Source: CAYUVH01 sp964448135
Lineage (GTDB): Bacteria > Verrucomicrobiota > Verrucomicrobiia > Limisphaerales > UBA8199
Direction: 5' to 3'
Assembly (NCBI GenBank): GCA_964448135.1
Contig: CAYUVH010000058.1
Coordinates: 65,295-129,294, forward strand
Length of the DNA: 64,000 nucleotides
The position numbers and the translations under genes are program-made. Shown piece by piece: positions 42,319 through 50,975 of the stretch (positions within the stretch are counted from its first letter, which is position 1; each line of letters starts with the position of its first letter). The notes beneath the pieces are model-generated. The model saw only the letters and a program-made list of their open reading frames with translations. It had not been told where the DNA came from and did not search any database.

Positions 42319-42671
42319 TTGGTTCTCACGCGGATGGCGTGGTGGAAAGCAGGTGGTGGGAAGTCGCGTTCAAAATGGCTGAAACGGCGCGGCGGGAGTT
42401 TGGTTCGCGCCGGCGGCTGGGTGAGTTCTCTTTCGTCCCTGGCGGGACTTTTGAATTTTTTTACTCGTTACCCAGCGATGAATCGCTGGGCTATTTCCTG
42501 TCGTCCCTGCGGGACTGGAACGATTGAGAATAGTTTCCCGAACATGCGCTCACCCGCCCGGTCCCTGGGGAAAAGACATTGGCAGAGAATCCAGCTTGAA
42601 TAAACCCAACCCACTTCTACGTCCAATACACGCAGCTAATAATAGAACTCAGGGAACTATCTGCACTGGTC
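42319..42671. other. Intergenic region with dispersed hairpin repeat
   Basis: 353 bases between the serpin and the exported protein. The only structure is the repeat at 42432-42516; the rest shows nothing clear. Confidence 0.6.
42432..42516. repeat. Hairpin repeat flanked by TCGTCCC direct repeats
   Basis: CCCAGCGAT-GA-ATCGCTGGG (42471-42490) has perfect 9-base arms. It is flanked by TCGTCCCTGGCGGGACT before and TCGTCCCTGCGGGACT after (each itself a small hairpin). I know this pattern as a frequent intergenic repeat of Verrucomicrobia and Planctomycetes. Confidence 0.65.
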
Positions 42672-43460
42672 ATGGGTCACAAGCTATTCAGCACACTTGG
42701 TCTGTTCGTCCTGTTCCTTGCACCGGGCCCCTTCAGTCGCGCCGCCTCGAGCAACTACGTTGAGGTTACCACCGAGATCGTAGTCGAAGATTGGGATTAC
42801 CGGCTTTTCGCGGATCGGCTGCCGCCAGGCCACCGGCCTCACCAATCAAACCTCTTTCCGACTCCCGGCACGATGCGGTGCGTCGTGGGCGAGAAAACCT
42901 GGATGATCGAAAGCCACGTGGTCGGTTTGCCGACAAAATATTGGTTCACCGGCACGAATGTCGTTGTTTATCCCGTTAGCCCCGGCGAATTCACCGCCCT
43001 TCACCCCTCCACCGACGGCAATCCCGCCCGCCCCGTCGGTGCCGTCGATCTCTTTGGTTTCGACCTCGGCGCCCGCTTCGCCTGGCTGTCGTTCTGCTCC
43101 GGCCCATGCTTGAAGCAGCCTGCCCACAAAATCAATCCGCCCAGCTTTTTCTGGAAGGAGACGAGCCTGGTCTGGAGCGGTTGGACGGATCGGATGACCA
43201 ACTTCGACGACACCCTCGGCCTGCCAAAGAGCCTGACCCTCGTCGCAACGAACGGCCAGCCCGTTTTCGAATATCAGGTCAGCCGTGCGACCAACATCCT
43301 GGGCTGGAATTTTCCGCTGGAGTTCTACGCGCTCCAATACCAGCCCACCGGCACCAATCACTGGAAACTCCACGCCACTTTCAAGGGCCGTGTCACCTCC
43401 ATTGCGCCCACGACCGAACCCCTGATTCCGGCTTCGGTGATGCGGGTCGTCCGGCGCTGA
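42672..43460 (+). CDS. Exported protein of unknown function
   Basis: 262 residues with a signal peptide (LFSTLGLFVLFLAPGPFSRA). The mature part is beta-rich with many aromatic residues (EDWDYRLFADRLPPG, SLVWSGWTDRMTNFDD) and a C-terminal beta strand set (WNFPLEFYALQYQPTGTNHW). Six-bladed or lipocalin-like folds are possible, but no family is recognised. It lies alone between repeat regions. Confidence 0.65.
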   Translation: MGHKLFSTLGLFVLFLAPGPFSRAASSNYVEVTTEIVVEDWDYRLFADRLPPGHRPHQSNLFPTPGTMRCVVGEKTWMIESHVVGLPTKYWFTGTNVVVYPVSPGEFTALHPSTDGNPARPVGAVDLFGFDLGARFAWLSFCSGPCLKQPAHKINPPSFFWKETSLVWSGWTDRMTNFDDTLGLPKSLTLVATNGQPVFEYQVSRATNILGWNFPLEFYALQYQPTGTNHWKLHATFKGRVTSIAPTTEPLIPASVMRVVRR

Positions 43461-43506
43461 ACCCGCTCCATTGGGCGGCGGGAGGAAGGGCATATATCCG
43501 AAAAGC

Positions 43507-43532
43507 TGTAAACAGTGTTAACACTGTTTACA
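43507..43532. promoter_or_regulatory. Perfect 26-base palindrome with GTTAAC core
   Basis: TGTAAACAGTGTT followed by its exact reverse complement. It can also be read as three 9-base units of the type TGTnnACA. Related GTGTTAACA words follow at 43569 and 43590. It may be an operator or a member of the phased-word arrays; a terminator is less likely, since the stem is AT-rich and no U tract follows. Confidence 0.5.
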
Positions 43533-43656
43533 ACCCCCATGAACATTGGGCGAAATGGGGATGCGGGGTGTTAACACAAGCGTTAGCGGTGTTAACAGGA
43601 ATACAACTGTCCCTGGGATTAATTTATTTTGTAGCCGGAAGCGTAACAACGCCGCG

Positions 43657-43678
43657 GCCGGCAACGGAGTGCCGGCCC
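43657..43678. repeat. GC-rich hairpin of a dispersed repeat
   Basis: GGCCGGCA-ACGGAG-TGCCGGCC, perfect 8-base arms, within a GTAG...CTAC type unit (43631-43681) like the one at 28517. Confidence 0.5.
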
Positions 43679-43734
43679 TACCCAACGGCGGCCACTGCTT
43701 TAGTGAAATTGCTGTAAAGCCCAAAAATTCCTGC

Positions 43735-43771
43735 TTGACCTAGGCCACGCCATGTATTATGTAATACATAG
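43735..43771 (+). promoter_or_regulatory. PadR-operon promoter with ATGT/ACAT operator
   Basis: TTGACC at 43735 resembles a -35 box; a TGTAAT at 43760 can serve as -10. Over the -10 region lies the perfect dyad ATGTATTA-TG-TAATACAT (43752-43769). ATGT...ACAT dyads are the known sites of PadR-family repressors, and a padR-like gene is the third gene of this operon, so autoregulation is likely. The first gene's GTG begins 5 bases after the dyad, leaving little or no untranslated leader. Confidence 0.6.
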
Positions 43772-43773
43772 TA

Positions 43774-44511
43774 GTGAACGGGAGCGTTGATACATCAGCA
43801 CAGGGGAGCACGGGGTTTCGCGATTTTAGCGAGCTTTTGCGCGGCGATCCGCGTTTTTTGCGCGCGTGGAGCGAGACCTGGCGGGCGAACCAGTTCGGCA
43901 TTTGCGTCCTGGTGATCGTGATCGGCGCGGGGTGTTACGGCGCGGCCATGGGTTGCTGGCGGGCGCCGGTGGCGGCGTGGTATGTCGCGATCAAACTGCC
44001 CTGCATCCTCCTGCTCACCTGCGGCGGCAACGCCTTGTTGAACTCCATGCTCGCGCCGTTGCTCGGCTTGAATCTCAGCTTCCGGCAATCCTTTCTCGCG
44101 ATCCTGATCAGCTTTACGATTCTCGCGGCGATTCTCGGCGCGTTCAGTCCGCTGCTGGCGTTCATGGTTTGGAACGCGCCACCCATGTCGGGCGATGCAA
44201 ATATTTCCGGCGGCACCTATTCCTTCATCCAACTCACCCATGTGGTTGTCATCGCCTTCGCGGGCATCACGGCGAACCTGCGGCTCGCGCAACTGCTGCG
44301 CGAACTCAGCGGCCAGGTGAATGTCGCGCGCCGGGTGTTATTCGCCTGGCTGGCGGGCAACCTGTTCCTGGGCAGCCAGCTCACGTGGATCGCGCGGCCG
44401 TTCATCGGCTCGCCGGATCTCGCGGTGGAATTCCTGCGGCCCAACGCCTTGCAGGGCAGTTTTTACGAAACCGTTTTTCACTCGCTGTTGCGCGTGACCA
44501 ACACGCATTGA
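43774..44511 (+). CDS. Five-helix membrane protein of the PadR operon (1)
   Basis: 245 residues from GTG 43774; no other good start lies upstream and no Shine-Dalgarno precedes it, so leaderless translation is possible. About five membrane helices (for example FGICVLVIVIGAGCYGAAMG and FLAILISFTILAAILGAFSP). The part YGAAMGCWRAPVAAWYVAIK resembles YGAVMGSFSMGPQIWAVPVK of the next gene, so the two are diverged paralogues. Family not recognised; perhaps transport or sensing. Confidence 0.65.
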   Translation: MNGSVDTSAQGSTGFRDFSELLRGDPRFLRAWSETWRANQFGICVLVIVIGAGCYGAAMGCWRAPVAAWYVAIKLPCILLLTCGGNALLNSMLAPLLGLNLSFRQSFLAILISFTILAAILGAFSPLLAFMVWNAPPMSGDANISGGTYSFIQLTHVVVIAFAGITANLRLAQLLRELSGQVNVARRVLFAWLAGNLFLGSQLTWIARPFIGSPDLAVEFLRPNALQGSFYETVFHSLLRVTNTH

Positions 44512-44552
44512 CCGAAGCAGAACGAAACAGCGAAAAACGAAAGGGCACAAAC

Positions 44553-45371
44553 ATGAACAGCACGAATCCGAACCCACAGCCGCCGTTGATTCCCCCGCAG
44601 TTGCCGCCGGTCCATCCGCGGCCTCCGGTTCCCCTGGGCGAGAACCCCGAGGAACGGGTTCCGATCACCGGGCCGTTTGGGGCGGTCGAAGCCATCCTGC
44701 GCCAGCCGCGCCGGCTCATGTACCAATTGCGGCAGCCGAATCCGGGCGGGCTGGTCGCGGGGATGTTGTTGGGCGCGGTTTTCTGCGCGCTGGTTTACGG
44801 CGCGGTCATGGGCAGCTTTTCCATGGGACCGCAAATCTGGGCGGTGCCGGTGAAGGTCTCCGCCGGCCTGATGATCTCGGGCCTGATTTGTCTGCCGAGC
44901 CTCTACATCTTCGCGTGCCTGAGCGGATCGAACGCGCGGCTCATCGAGGTGTTCGGCATGGTGTCGGGATTGCTCTTGTTGATGACGCTGCTGCTGGTCG
45001 GCTTTGCGCCGGTGGCGTGGCTGTTTTCGCAATCCACCGAATCCCAGCCATGGATGGGCACACTGCATCTGCTCTTCGCACTGATCGCGGTCATCTTCGG
45101 ACTTCGGTTCGTGCACGCGGCGTTTGCGCATTCGCATGCGCGTTCCACGGCCGGACTTTATACGTGGACGTTCATCTTCGTGCTCGTGGCGCTGCAAATG
45201 ACGACGGCGCTGCGGCCATTGGTGGGCAAGTATGATCCCAAACATTTTCTGCCGGAGAAAAAGCAATTCTTCCTGTCGCACTGGGGCGAGTGTCTGGATG
45301 AGCCGACGAAAAAGTGGCCGGCCAACGCCACCAGCGAGAACGGAAATTCCCAGTCCTCGAAGACTGATTGA
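44553..45371 (+). CDS. Five-helix membrane protein of the PadR operon (2)
   Basis: 272 residues from ATG 44553. A Pro-rich cytoplasmic N-terminus (PQPPLIPPQLPPVHPRPPVP) precedes about five helices, starting GLVAGMLLGAVFCALVYGAV. Paralogue of the preceding protein. A charged tail (HWGECLDEPTKKWPANATSE) ends it. The two proteins could form a hetero-oligomer. Function unknown. Confidence 0.65.
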   Translation: MNSTNPNPQPPLIPPQLPPVHPRPPVPLGENPEERVPITGPFGAVEAILRQPRRLMYQLRQPNPGGLVAGMLLGAVFCALVYGAVMGSFSMGPQIWAVPVKVSAGLMISGLICLPSLYIFACLSGSNARLIEVFGMVSGLLLLMTLLLVGFAPVAWLFSQSTESQPWMGTLHLLFALIAVIFGLRFVHAAFAHSHARSTAGLYTWTFIFVLVALQMTTALRPLVGKYDPKHFLPEKKQFFLSHWGECLDEPTKKWPANATSENGNSQSSKTD

Positions 45372-45484
45372 TGGCCAGGCTGCACATCGCAATGACCGCC
45401 GGCCTCAAGCACAAATTCCTTTGGTGGGCGGACGACTGATGCGATGCGGACCTTCGACCCACACCCCAACTGAGCCCTTGAGTA

Positions 45485-45832
45485 GTGAACGAATTCTTTG
45501 ATAACTGGACCGTCCAGGTCCGCAAGGGTGTGTTGGAATTGTGCATCCTCAACGCGCTCGCCGAAAAGGAGCGCTACGGCTATGACCTCGTCAAAGCCTT
45601 GGCCGCCGTACCCGGCCTCGGCCTGACCGAGGGCACCCTCTACCCCCTGCTCTCGCGATTACGCGTCCAGGGCATGATCTCCGCTCGCCTCGAGGAGTCC
45701 TCCGAAGGCCCGGCGCGCAAATATTATTCCCTCACGCGCGACGGCCACAAAATCATGAAGGCGATGAACGACTATTTGGAAAATCTCAATGCAGGGACCC
45801 GCACGTTGCAGGAAGGAGCAAAGCATGAGTGA
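45485..45832 (+). CDS. PadR family transcriptional regulator
   Basis: 115 residues from GTG 45485. Classic PadR winged helix: VLELCILNALAEKERYGYDL, then GLTEGTLYPLLSRLRVQGMI and ARKYYSLTRDGHKIMKAMND with the wing and C-terminal dimer helix. PadR proteins repress by binding ATGT-ACAT dyads, one of which overlaps the operon promoter at 43752. The stop overlaps the next gene by 8 bases, the usual arrangement for PadR with a HAAS-domain membrane partner. Confidence 0.93.
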   Translation: MNEFFDNWTVQVRKGVLELCILNALAEKERYGYDLVKALAAVPGLGLTEGTLYPLLSRLRVQGMISARLEESSEGPARKYYSLTRDGHKIMKAMNDYLENLNAGTRTLQEGAKHE

Positions 45833-48458
45833 GTGGACACAACCGGCCGAGGCGAAACTCGCACTTTATCTCGCGCGCATGCGCGCTTCCGCCGCTGCAT
45901 CCGGCGCGGACCCCAACGAAGTCACGGAAGACCTCCGCCGGCACATCGAACAGGAAATCGCGGCGCGCCAGCTTTCCGTCGTAACCGAGCAGGACCTCGA
46001 CCAAATTCTCGCCCGGCTCGGCCCGGCGGAAAATCCGGAAGCGCCGAAAGCGCCGTCCGCCTCCCCGAGACCAGCCGCGCTTCCGCCACGGCCCAGCATT
46101 ACGCGGCGGCTGCTTTCGTGGATTGGCCGAGTCTTGCTGGTGGTCCTGGGGGTGATTACTCCTTTGATCGCGATCGCGATCGAATACTTCAGCGGCATGT
46201 GGGCGAGTGAAATGTTCAATCCCATTCCCAATATCGGCCACCTCGTGTTGCTTCTGCTGGTGCCGGTGGCAAACCTGGCGGTCATTGTCGCTTCGTGGCG
46301 CACAGACGCCCGCTGGCGCAATTGGATCGCCTGGGCCAATGGTGCGGCCATCGGTGTATCGGCGGTGTATACTCTGTTGTTCCTGCCCATTACTCCTCTC
46401 GCGGCATTCGCCGTACTTTTCTTGGGTATTGGATTCATTCCGCTGGCGCCACTGACTTCCTTCATTTGCGCGATTGTGTTACGCCGTTGTCTGCGGCGGG
46501 AGTCGCGCATCGCGGAGCCTCTGCCCGGGCTGTGGCCGGCCTTGGCGGCAGGCATCGCCCTGCTCGTCCTGTGTTCGCTGCCTTCCATTCTCTTCAACGT
46601 CGGACTGGGCTGGGCGGCCTCGGACGTATCCGCCGAGAGCACACGCGGCGTTCGCCTGCTGCGCACCTGGGCCAATCAACAGGAGTTGCTGCGCGCCTGC
46701 TATGGGCGCGGCGCCGGCGCCAACACCTTCTACTCATGGGGCAAACGCATCAGCGCCGATGAAGCCCGCACCATTTTCTATCGCGTTTATGGAAAGGCGT
46801 TCAATTCCGTCGCGCCGCCGATGATGTTCGCCGGGCGCCAACGTTGGGACGCCGGCGAAGACGACTACACCTGGGACAACGACCAGGGCGGCGACGCCGT
46901 GGCCGGCCGCGTGAAAGGACTCTCGCTCGCGAGTTCGCGCCAGGATGCGGTCGTGTATTCCGAGGCGGCGCTGGCTTATGTGGAATGGACGATGGAATTC
47001 AAGAACGTGTCGCCGCTACAGCGCGAAGCCCGCGCGGAAATTATTTTGCCTCCCAGCGCAGTCGTCTCACGCGTCACGCTTTGGATCAATGATGAGGAGC
47101 GCGAAGCGGCCTTCGGCGGCCGCAACCAGGTGAAGACGGCCTACAAGGAAGTCGTGGCCCAGCGCCGCGATCCGGTGCTGGTCACCACCAGCGGCCCGGG
47201 ACGCGTGCTGATGCAATGCTTTCCCGTTCCGCCTTCGGGTGGCCGGATGAAAATCCGCATTGGGATGACGGTGCCGCTTACATTGACCAACGTGGATACC
47301 GGTTGCCTGCGGTGGCCGTGTTTTGCTGAGCGCAATTTCACGATCCCTGATGATTTTCATCACTCGATGTGGGTGGAATCCCGACAGCCGATTGACAGCA
47401 CCGGACCGGCACTCAAAAACGAACCGGGCAAGCCCGGCATCCTTGCTCTCGGCGGACAGCTCCGCGATAACGAACTCGCCTCGCCCAAATACACCGTCCG
47501 CGCCCATTGGCCCGCGGATCAGACGAATTGCTGGACGCGGGACACGCGCGGGGAAGGCAACCAGGTTGTTCGGCAAACCATCGCGCCCAAAGCGGCCACG
47601 ACACCGGAGCGAGTCGTCTTTGTTCTGGATGGCACGCGCGGCATGCGCGACTACTACGATGCGATCCTGGGCGCGCTCGCTCATTTTCCGACGAACATCG
47701 AATTCGCCGTGCTGCTCGCGCAGGACGGTTGCGAGGAATTGGTCGCGCCGACGCGCGATCCAAAGGCGCTCGATCCGAAAAAGCTGGAGGACCGCCTGCG
47801 CGGTGTCGGCGGACACGACAACGTCCCCGCGCTCTTGCGCGCGTGGGACCTGGCGCAGGAAAGGCAACTCGGCATCATCGTCTGGATCCACGTCCCGCAA
47901 CCCGTGCTCATGGATACGGCCGAAGAATTGCGCCAGCGGTTTGAGCGCAGCTCGAATCCACCGATGTTCTGCGACGTCGAAGTTCAGCCGGGCTCCAATC
48001 GCATTCTCGAAAAACTCGAAGGCGTCAAAGCCGTGCATACGATTCCCCGCTTGGCCACGCTCGGGGAGGATTTGACCCGGCTGTTCGAATTCTGGGCCGG
48101 CCGCACTCCCGCCTGGGTGAAAACCCGCGAACGCGGCCCGCTCGGCACCGGGCAGGGAATTCCGCCCGGCCCCGAAACTTCCCTGCACCTGGCGCGACTT
48201 TGGGCGTACGACGAAGTGGGCCGCCTTACGCACAACCATCGAAATGTCGAAGCCGGAAAACTGGCGGCCCTTTACGAACTCATCACCCCGGTCAGTGGAG
48301 CGGTCGTGCTCGAAACCCAAGTCCAATACAACCAGGCGGGTCTCCAACCGGCCGACCCCAAAACCGTCCCGTCCGTTCCTGAGCCGGCGGCCGGGCTGCT
48401 CTTGCTTACAGGAACCGCAGTGCTTCTGCTCAAACGCCGTTCCGCGATTCGGAGTTGA
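45825..48458 (+). CDS. HAAS-like/VIT membrane protein with PEP-CTERM sorting tail
   Basis: 877 residues from ATG 45825 (GGAAGGAG before it). Order of parts: a HAAS-like helical domain at 1-65 (VTEDLRRHIEQEIAARQLSV), a Pro/Ala linker, five or six membrane helices to about 265, a VIT-like domain about 385-520 (YVEWTMEFKNVSPLQREARA), a degenerate VWA region near 595 (RVVFVLDGTRGM, with DGTRG for the DxSxS metal site), and a C-terminal PEP-CTERM tail VPEPAAGLLLLTGTAV-LLKRR. PEP-CTERM tails are cut by an exosortase and mark proteins for the envelope or outside. No exosortase gene is in the window. PadR-HAAS-VIT-PEP-CTERM in one operon is unusual. Confidence 0.82.
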   Translation: MSEWTQPAEAKLALYLARMRASAAASGADPNEVTEDLRRHIEQEIAARQLSVVTEQDLDQILARLGPAENPEAPKAPSASPRPAALPPRPSITRRLLSWIGRVLLVVLGVITPLIAIAIEYFSGMWASEMFNPIPNIGHLVLLLLVPVANLAVIVASWRTDARWRNWIAWANGAAIGVSAVYTLLFLPITPLAAFAVLFLGIGFIPLAPLTSFICAIVLRRCLRRESRIAEPLPGLWPALAAGIALLVLCSLPSILFNVGLGWAASDVSAESTRGVRLLRTWANQQELLRACYGRGAGANTFYSWGKRISADEARTIFYRVYGKAFNSVAPPMMFAGRQRWDAGEDDYTWDNDQGGDAVAGRVKGLSLASSRQDAVVYSEAALAYVEWTMEFKNVSPLQREARAEIILPPSAVVSRVTLWINDEEREAAFGGRNQVKTAYKEVVAQRRDPVLVTTSGPGRVLMQCFPVPPSGGRMKIRIGMTVPLTLTNVDTGCLRWPCFAERNFTIPDDFHHSMWVESRQPIDSTGPALKNEPGKPGILALGGQLRDNELASPKYTVRAHWPADQTNCWTRDTRGEGNQVVRQTIAPKAATTPERVVFVLDGTRGMRDYYDAILGALAHFPTNIEFAVLLAQDGCEELVAPTRDPKALDPKKLEDRLRGVGGHDNVPALLRAWDLAQERQLGIIVWIHVPQPVLMDTAEELRQRFERSSNPPMFCDVEVQPGSNRILEKLEGVKAVHTIPRLATLGEDLTRLFEFWAGRTPAWVKTRERGPLGTGQGIPPGPETSLHLARLWAYDEVGRLTHNHRNVEAGKLAALYELITPVSGAVVLETQVQYNQAGLQPADPKTVPSVPEPAAGLLLLTGTAVLLLKRRSAIRS

Positions 48459-48496
48459 GAGATTGCGTAAGTTTTTTCGGAGTCGGAATTCCTTTT

Positions 48497-48562
48497 CGCA
48501 AGGGGGCGCAAACTTTTCGCATATGACCGCAACTCTGCGCAAATGGCCGCAAATCATTTGCA
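48497..48562. repeat. 10-base phased array of CGCA words
   Basis: CGCA begins at 48497, 48507, 48518, 48528, 48538 and 48548, and TGCA at 48559: spacing 10, 11, 10, 10, 10, 11. It lies between the VIT/PEP-CTERM gene and the secreted repeat protein gene. Same design as the arrays at 23553 and 23691, but another word. Confidence 0.7.
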
Positions 48563-48610
48563 ATCGTCAGGAAGCGGACCCGGCGGCGCTGCACCAGTAT
48601 TGCCGCCACT

Positions 48611-50098
48611 ATGACCAAGCGTTGTTGCGGGCGGATGAATTCAAACACACTGGCGGCCAGCTTGCTTTGCCTGCTCTTTTCCCTCAGCGGGCAGGCTTTC
48701 GGCGAAACCGTCACTTTGGAGGCGAGTTTTACGGGCACGCCCATGGCCGACAATCCGACCTGCCGGTTCACCCGGGTCGGGAGCAATTTGTGGTTCACCA
48801 CGCAAAATGGCGGCAATGCCAGCTTCGGCGGCGTGTTTTCGTTCGACCCTGTGACCAGGGACGTAAGCAAACTCGCGGACCTCGATGGGACCACCGGCAA
48901 CCGGCCTTGGGCCTCTTCCCTATACCTGGCGGCGGGCAAGGCGTGGTTCACGACGTCGCAAGGCGGCACCGGCAGCCAGGGCAGCCTGTGCTCCATTGAG
49001 ACCAACGCCCCCTACGCGGTCGCGAACGTTTTTTCCTTTCCCACCAACGCCGCTCTCGGTTGGAAACCGCACTCCACGCCCATCCTGATTGACAACGACC
49101 TTTGGTTCACCACGAGCGGTGGCGGCACGCCGCCGGACGGTTCGACCACCTACGGTGCTGTGGTCCGTTACAACCTCGGCACCGGGTTGCTAACGAACGT
49201 GTTGTCGCTGGATAGCACGAATTACGGCCGCCAGCCGCTGGGCAACAGCATCGTGAAAGCCGGCAACGAGTATTACTTCACCACCTTCAGCGGCGGGGCC
49301 AATGTCGTTCCGATCTACGCCCCGACCGGCGGTGGCGTGATCAATCGCATCACCTTTGACGGCTCGAACCAGCCGGTCATCACCAAGAGAGTGGATTTGA
49401 CGGCGGGTCAGACGGCCTTGCCGGCGGGCGACCCGGTTTACGATGGCTCGAATTACCTCTACTTCACGACCACCGGCCCCTCGGCTGCACCGGGCTCCAT
49501 CTCGCGCTACGACCTAACCACTCACCAGGTGACCAACCTGTTTTCCTTCGTCTCCAACGCCGTATCCGCAACGCTCTATGGCAAGCAGCCCTACTGCACC
49601 CCGGTGCTCTTCGGCGACAATCTCTATTTCACTACTTTCACCGGCGGCATCAGGAACAAGGGCACCTTGGGCAAATACTCCATCTCCTCCAATATCGTGA
49701 CGAAGCTCGCGGATTTCGAAGGCTACGGGGTCGGCTTTCTCGGCAGCGGACCGCAATACAATGGGGGAACCGTTTACACCAATCCGGTGGACGGCCGCGT
49801 GAAAATCTACTGGCCCATCAATCGCGGCGGGGACCACATCCCCAACAACGGCGTGGGCACCATCGTCTCGGTTTCCTTGCCGCCGTTTCCGATTGTCTCG
49901 TCCATCACGAACAGTGGCGGCGGGAGCTACACGCTTTCATGGACCGGCGGCTACCCGCCCTACAGTGTGGATGTGACCAGTAGCGCGACCGGCGGGGCGT
50001 GGATCACCAACTGGCTCTCAGGCATCTCCTCCAACAGCGTCACGATCTCCGCCACCAACACGCAGGCTTACTTCCGCATCGTGGGTCAGTCGGAGTAA
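48611..50098 (+). CDS. Exported repeat protein, GloVer-like (choice-of-anchor) type
   Basis: 495 residues with signal peptide (LAASLLCLLFSLSGQAFG); ATG 48611 or ATG 48635. The mature chain is built from six or seven repeats of about 55-65 residues, each with a (L/Y)WFTT-x-(G/S)-GG core: SNLWFTTQNGG, KAWFTTSQGG, NDLWFTTSGGG, NEYYFTTFSGG, NYLYFTTTGP, DNLYFTTFTGG. This looks like a beta-propeller and resembles the GloVer tandem repeat found in Verrucomicrobia. A C-terminal Ig-like part ends FRIVGQSE. Role at the cell surface unknown. Confidence 0.75.
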   Translation: MTKRCCGRMNSNTLAASLLCLLFSLSGQAFGETVTLEASFTGTPMADNPTCRFTRVGSNLWFTTQNGGNASFGGVFSFDPVTRDVSKLADLDGTTGNRPWASSLYLAAGKAWFTTSQGGTGSQGSLCSIETNAPYAVANVFSFPTNAALGWKPHSTPILIDNDLWFTTSGGGTPPDGSTTYGAVVRYNLGTGLLTNVLSLDSTNYGRQPLGNSIVKAGNEYYFTTFSGGANVVPIYAPTGGGVINRITFDGSNQPVITKRVDLTAGQTALPAGDPVYDGSNYLYFTTTGPSAAPGSISRYDLTTHQVTNLFSFVSNAVSATLYGKQPYCTPVLFGDNLYFTTFTGGIRNKGTLGKYSISSNIVTKLADFEGYGVGFLGSGPQYNGGTVYTNPVDGRVKIYWPINRGGDHIPNNGVGTIVSVSLPPFPIVSSITNSGGGSYTLSWTGGYPPYSVDVTSSATGGAWITNWLSGISSNSVTISATNTQAYFRIVGQSE

Positions 50099-50106
50099 AG
50101 GTTTCC

Positions 50107-50727
50107 GTGAGGATTAGTGCACCCAAGCGAAGGCGGGTAACCCGGCGCGTGCCGGGTTTCACGTTGATCGAATTGCTGGTGGTCATCGCCATCATCGCGA
50201 TTCTGGCGGCCATGCTGCTACCGGCTCTGGCGCGCGCGAAGGAAAAGGGCAACAAAGTCCGTTGCTTCGGGAATCTCCGGCAGATGGCGGCGGTGTACCA
50301 CATGTACAACGACGAGAACAATAACCACCTGCCCTCGCCGGAAATGCTCGGCTACTCCTCTTATCGCCAGGTCAATGATCCGCTGAGCCTGTGCAATTAT
50401 TTCCAGGCCTACCTGCCCACGAACAGTGCCGTGTGGCTGTGTCCTTCCGGCTGGAAGATCCTGAAGCAATACGGGGTGAATTACGCGTGGTCGCGCGCGC
50501 AGAATCTGACCGGGACCGGCGGCAGCTCGGATGCCTTCAACAAGATGATCACCACCACCGTGGTCTGGGACAACTTCACCATGTCGCTGGCTTCCATCTA
50601 CGCCGTTCCCGAAAGCCCCACCTCGGGCGGCCCGTCTGCCGTCCCGACCTACGCCCGCGTCTATCCGCACGATAGCGGCCGCCGGGCCAACTACTTGTAT
50701 CTCGACGGCCACACCGGCACCCAATGA
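50107..50727 (+). CDS. Type II secretion/pilin-like protein with N-methylation leader
   Basis: 206 residues from GTG 50107. RVPGFTLIELLVVIAIIAIL is a type IV prepilin cleavage and methylation motif (cut after Gly, Phe +1, Glu +5), followed by the hydrophobic helix. The rest resembles DUF1559-type pseudopilins of Planctomycetes and Verrucomicrobia with a C-terminal HDSGRRANYLYLDGH (H-x9-DG). Such proteins occur in dozens per genome. It is 9 bases downstream of the repeat protein gene, likely the same transcript. Confidence 0.9.
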   Translation: MRISAPKRRRVTRRVPGFTLIELLVVIAIIAILAAMLLPALARAKEKGNKVRCFGNLRQMAAVYHMYNDENNNHLPSPEMLGYSSYRQVNDPLSLCNYFQAYLPTNSAVWLCPSGWKILKQYGVNYAWSRAQNLTGTGGSSDAFNKMITTTVVWDNFTMSLASIYAVPESPTSGGPSAVPTYARVYPHDSGRRANYLYLDGHTGTQ

Positions 50728-50837
50728 ACCTCCTTGATTACACCGAACGCGTTAACCACCAAACCCATCTCCCTTTTCTCTTCCGGAGAAGTGAGACGGT
50801 GGAACGGGACGTCTCGACGGCAGATGCATTTAAACTC

Positions 50838-50970
50838 GTAGCGCAGGTTTCCAACCTGCTGTATCGCGGATTTCCAATCCGCAGGCCGCGGAGGATCTCC
50901 AGACCTGACCGCATTCAGCAGCATTGCCGACTGGAAGTCGGCGATACAGAAGGTTGGAAACCTGCGCCAC
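50838..50970. repeat. 133-base element with 27-base inverted ends
   Basis: The outer arms GCGCAGGTTTCCAACCT (50840-50856) and its exact reverse complement (50951-50967) continue inward as CTGTATCGC and GCGATACAG; over 27 bases only one pair differs. Inner hairpins lie at GCGGATTTCCAATCCGC and GCCGACTGGAAGTCGGC. It lies just upstream of the di-heme peroxidase gene and runs through the N-terminal extension of its longest frame. Confidence 0.75.
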
Positions 50971-50975
50971 GGCCG

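Larger units (their letters stand above)
43461..43773. other. Intergenic region with palindromes and the PadR operon promoter
   Basis: 313 bases. It contains the 26-base palindrome at 43507, GTTAAC words at 43570-43600, a hairpin at 43657, and the operon promoter at 43735. Confidence 0.6.

Noticed and set aside
43507..43532. Rho-independent terminator
   Set aside because: The stem is AT-rich, perfectly symmetric without a loop, and no T tract follows.
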